DNA from: JAYOFM01 sp038117225 | GTDB lineage: Bacteria; Pseudomonadota; Alphaproteobacteria; Rhodospirillales; Casp-alpha2 | DNA: 8,117 nucleotides | Direction: 5' to 3' | Assembly (NCBI GenBank): GCA_038117225.1 | Contig: JAYOFM010000135.1 | Location: 1 to 8,117, forward strand | Shown here: positions 7,560-8,117 of the stretch, piece after piece | Layout of the letters: each line of letters starts with the position of its first letter | Position numbering within the stretch: the first letter of the stretch is position 1 | The notes under the pieces: model-generated | Told to the model about the DNA's origin: nothing | The model's database searches: none | The model's input: the letters and a program-made list of their open reading frames with translations, nothing else | Translations under genes and position numbers: made by a program

Positions 7560-7606
7560 TCGCGATCATCCACAAATTCTTTATCTTCGTCACCAACCGT
7601 CCGTGC

Positions 7607-7621
7607 GAGGGACAAACCCTC
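7607..7621. repeat. Small perfect hairpin between terminator and DUF218 gene
   Basis: GAGGG and CCCTC flank the five-base loop ACAAA. It follows the terminator of the small gene by about 30 bases in the minus-strand direction. Without a T-run on either side it is unlikely to terminate by itself; it could be part of the leader structure of the next gene. Confidence 0.25.
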
Positions 7622-7651
7622 CCAAGCCAACAAGAGCAGCAAATTCCGGAC

Positions 7652-7673
7652 AAAAAAATAGGGCCCAAGGCCC
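7652..7673 (-). terminator. Rho-independent terminator of the small gene
   Basis: On the minus strand GGGCC-TTG-GGCCC forms a five-pair all-GC stem with a three-base loop (7661-7673), followed by TA and seven T residues (7652-7658). It begins 27 bases after the TAG stop of the 102-residue gene. This is the clearest intrinsic terminator in the window and separates that gene from the cell-wall genes downstream. Confidence 0.8.
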
Positions 7674-7700
7674 GCCTCGGACGAATTTTCGTGATGGCGG

Positions 7701-8009
7701 CTATACAGCGACGTCCACTTTGGCCCCGGCCGTCCTAGCGGCTGGCACGGGCGCGGCGGCTGGTTCAGCCTCAACACTACCCTTTTCATCGCCGCGCACG
7801 ACGATATCGACACCACCGCGCTCCGCTGCCTGGCGCGCGCGCTCGGCATCGGCCTTACGCTGCTGGTCATCCGATACCTGAGACTTCTTTTCGGAGACGC
7901 GTTCAATCGTCTCTTCAAAAGCCTTCTGTTGAACAACAGCAATGCGGAACGCGGCCAGACCCACGTTCTGCGAAAGCGACTGTTCACTGTTGGCATTTGA
8001 TACTAGCAT
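7701..8009 (-). CDS. Small hypothetical protein, 102 residues, helical and charged
   Basis: I do not recognise this protein. An N-terminal segment with amphipathic helix character (SLSQNVGLAAFRIAVVQQKA, 11-30) leads into a strongly charged helical stretch (31-64, rich in Glu, Lys, Gln, Arg and Ala) that could be a coiled coil. A short GGVDIVVRGD strand (65-74) and an Ala/Pro-rich tail ending AKVDVAV follow. There is no signal peptide, membrane segment or cysteine, so it is likely cytosolic. The N-terminal LSQNVG...Q-rich pattern is faintly like small YjfB-type putative motility proteins, but this is only an impression. That it is a real gene is supported by AGG eight bases before the ATG, low-GC upstream DNA, and an intrinsic terminator right after the TAG stop. 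It appears to be a single-gene transcript, separate from the cell-wall genes. Confidence 0.7.
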   Translation of the reverse strand: MLVSNANSEQSLSQNVGLAAFRIAVVQQKAFEETIERVSEKKSQVSDDQQRKADAERARQAAERGGVDIVVRGDEKGSVEAEPAAAPVPAARTAGAKVDVAV

Positions 8010-8025
8010 TCTGCTTACCTACAAT
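7997..8025 (+). promoter_or_regulatory. Candidate plus-strand sigma70-type promoter
   Basis: TTGATA (7997-8002) and TACAAT (8020-8025) each match the -35 and -10 consensus at five of six positions and are exactly 17 bases apart. It points right, away from the small gene, and overlaps that gene's first codons. Transcription would start near 8032, giving a leader of about 65 bases before the possible ATG at 8097. Confidence 0.4.
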
Positions 8026-8029
8026 CCGC

Positions 8030-8045
8030 GAAGTTATACTACTTC
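8030..8045. promoter_or_regulatory. Dyad overlapping start-site region, possible operator
   Basis: GAAGT-TATACT-ACTTC is a 16-base dyad with perfect five-base arms. It covers the predicted plus-strand start point and, on the minus strand, a TATAAC sequence (8033-8038) that may be the -10 of the small gene. This position would suit a regulator acting on both directions. Evidence is positional only. Confidence 0.25.
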
Positions 8046-8071
8046 ACTTATGACATACCCTTCATACCTCA

Positions 8072-8086
8072 CGGGAAGCAATCCCG
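8072..8086. repeat. Small hairpin in the right-hand intergenic region
   Basis: CGGGA and TCCCG flank the loop AGCAA. It lies ten bases before the possible plus-strand ATG at 8097 and would be in that gene's leader. It lacks a T-run on both strands, so it is not read as a terminator. Confidence 0.3.
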
Positions 8087-8096
8087 CAAGAGAAAA

Positions 8097-8117
8097 ATGA
8101 AGAATTTAGTGGAATTT
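8097..8117 (+). CDS. Possible start of a divergent gene, first 7 codons only
   Basis: An ATG at 8097 opens a frame (MKNLVEF) that runs off the right edge. Upstream are AAGAGA as a weak ribosome site and the candidate promoter at 7997-8025. Seven codons cannot show that this is a gene or what it encodes; the case rests on the promoter and the divergent layout. Confidence 0.17.

Noticed and set aside
7544..7996. A 150-residue minus-strand frame overlapping the small gene in another phase
   Set aside because: It would read through the intrinsic terminator at 7652-7673, has an Arg/Pro-rich shadow-like composition, and lacks a good ribosome site; the 102-residue frame is better supported.
1..8117. 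Search for tRNA or rRNA genes, CRISPR repeats, insertion sequences, toxin-antitoxin pairs or phage genes
   Set aside because: No cloverleaf or T-loop signature, spaced repeats, transposase motifs or terminal repeats were seen; the gene content is conserved housekeeping and cell-wall functions.

Overview
The window reads as an ordinary chromosomal segment of an alphaproteobacterium, most like a Rhodospirillales-type organism. The evidence is the high GC content (about 60% by eye), the gene families, and the order rlpA - D,D-carboxypeptidase - tmk - holB - metG, which I know as a recurring alphaproteobacterial neighbourhood. The assignment is inference from gene content; no rRNA or other marker is present.

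Eight genes, or parts of genes, lie on the minus strand, so transcription runs from right to left. Far right (about 7650-8117): a small unrecognised 102-residue protein (7701-8009) with its own Shine-Dalgarno and a clear rho-independent terminator (7652-7673). Beyond it is an AT-rich stretch with a plausible plus-strand sigma70-type promoter, a dyad, a hairpin, and the possible first codons of a divergent gene leaving the window. Between the terminator and the next gene lies a 180-base leader with inverted repeats.

Middle (3041-7468): four cell-envelope genes in a row. They encode a YdcF/ElyC-type (DUF218) membrane protein, an MltB-type lytic transglycosylase with a peptidoglycan-binding domain, an RlpA lipoprotein with DPBB and SPOR domains, and a PBP5-type D-alanyl-D-alanine carboxypeptidase. 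All are expected to act on, or regulate, peptidoglycan from the inner membrane, periplasm or outer membrane.

Left (1-3033): three housekeeping genes, tmk (dTMP kinase), holB (DNA polymerase III delta-prime) and metG (methionyl-tRNA synthetase, cut by the left edge). The carboxypeptidase and tmk are 7 bases apart, tmk and holB overlap by 4 bases (ATGA), and holB and metG are 54 bases apart, so the left four genes probably form one operon. The 107- and 114-base gaps around rlpA may hold additional promoters.

I see no tRNA or rRNA gene, transposon, CRISPR array, prophage, or obviously new defence or mobile system. The parts least explained by known families are the small gene at 7701-8009 and the regulatory-looking DNA on both sides of it.
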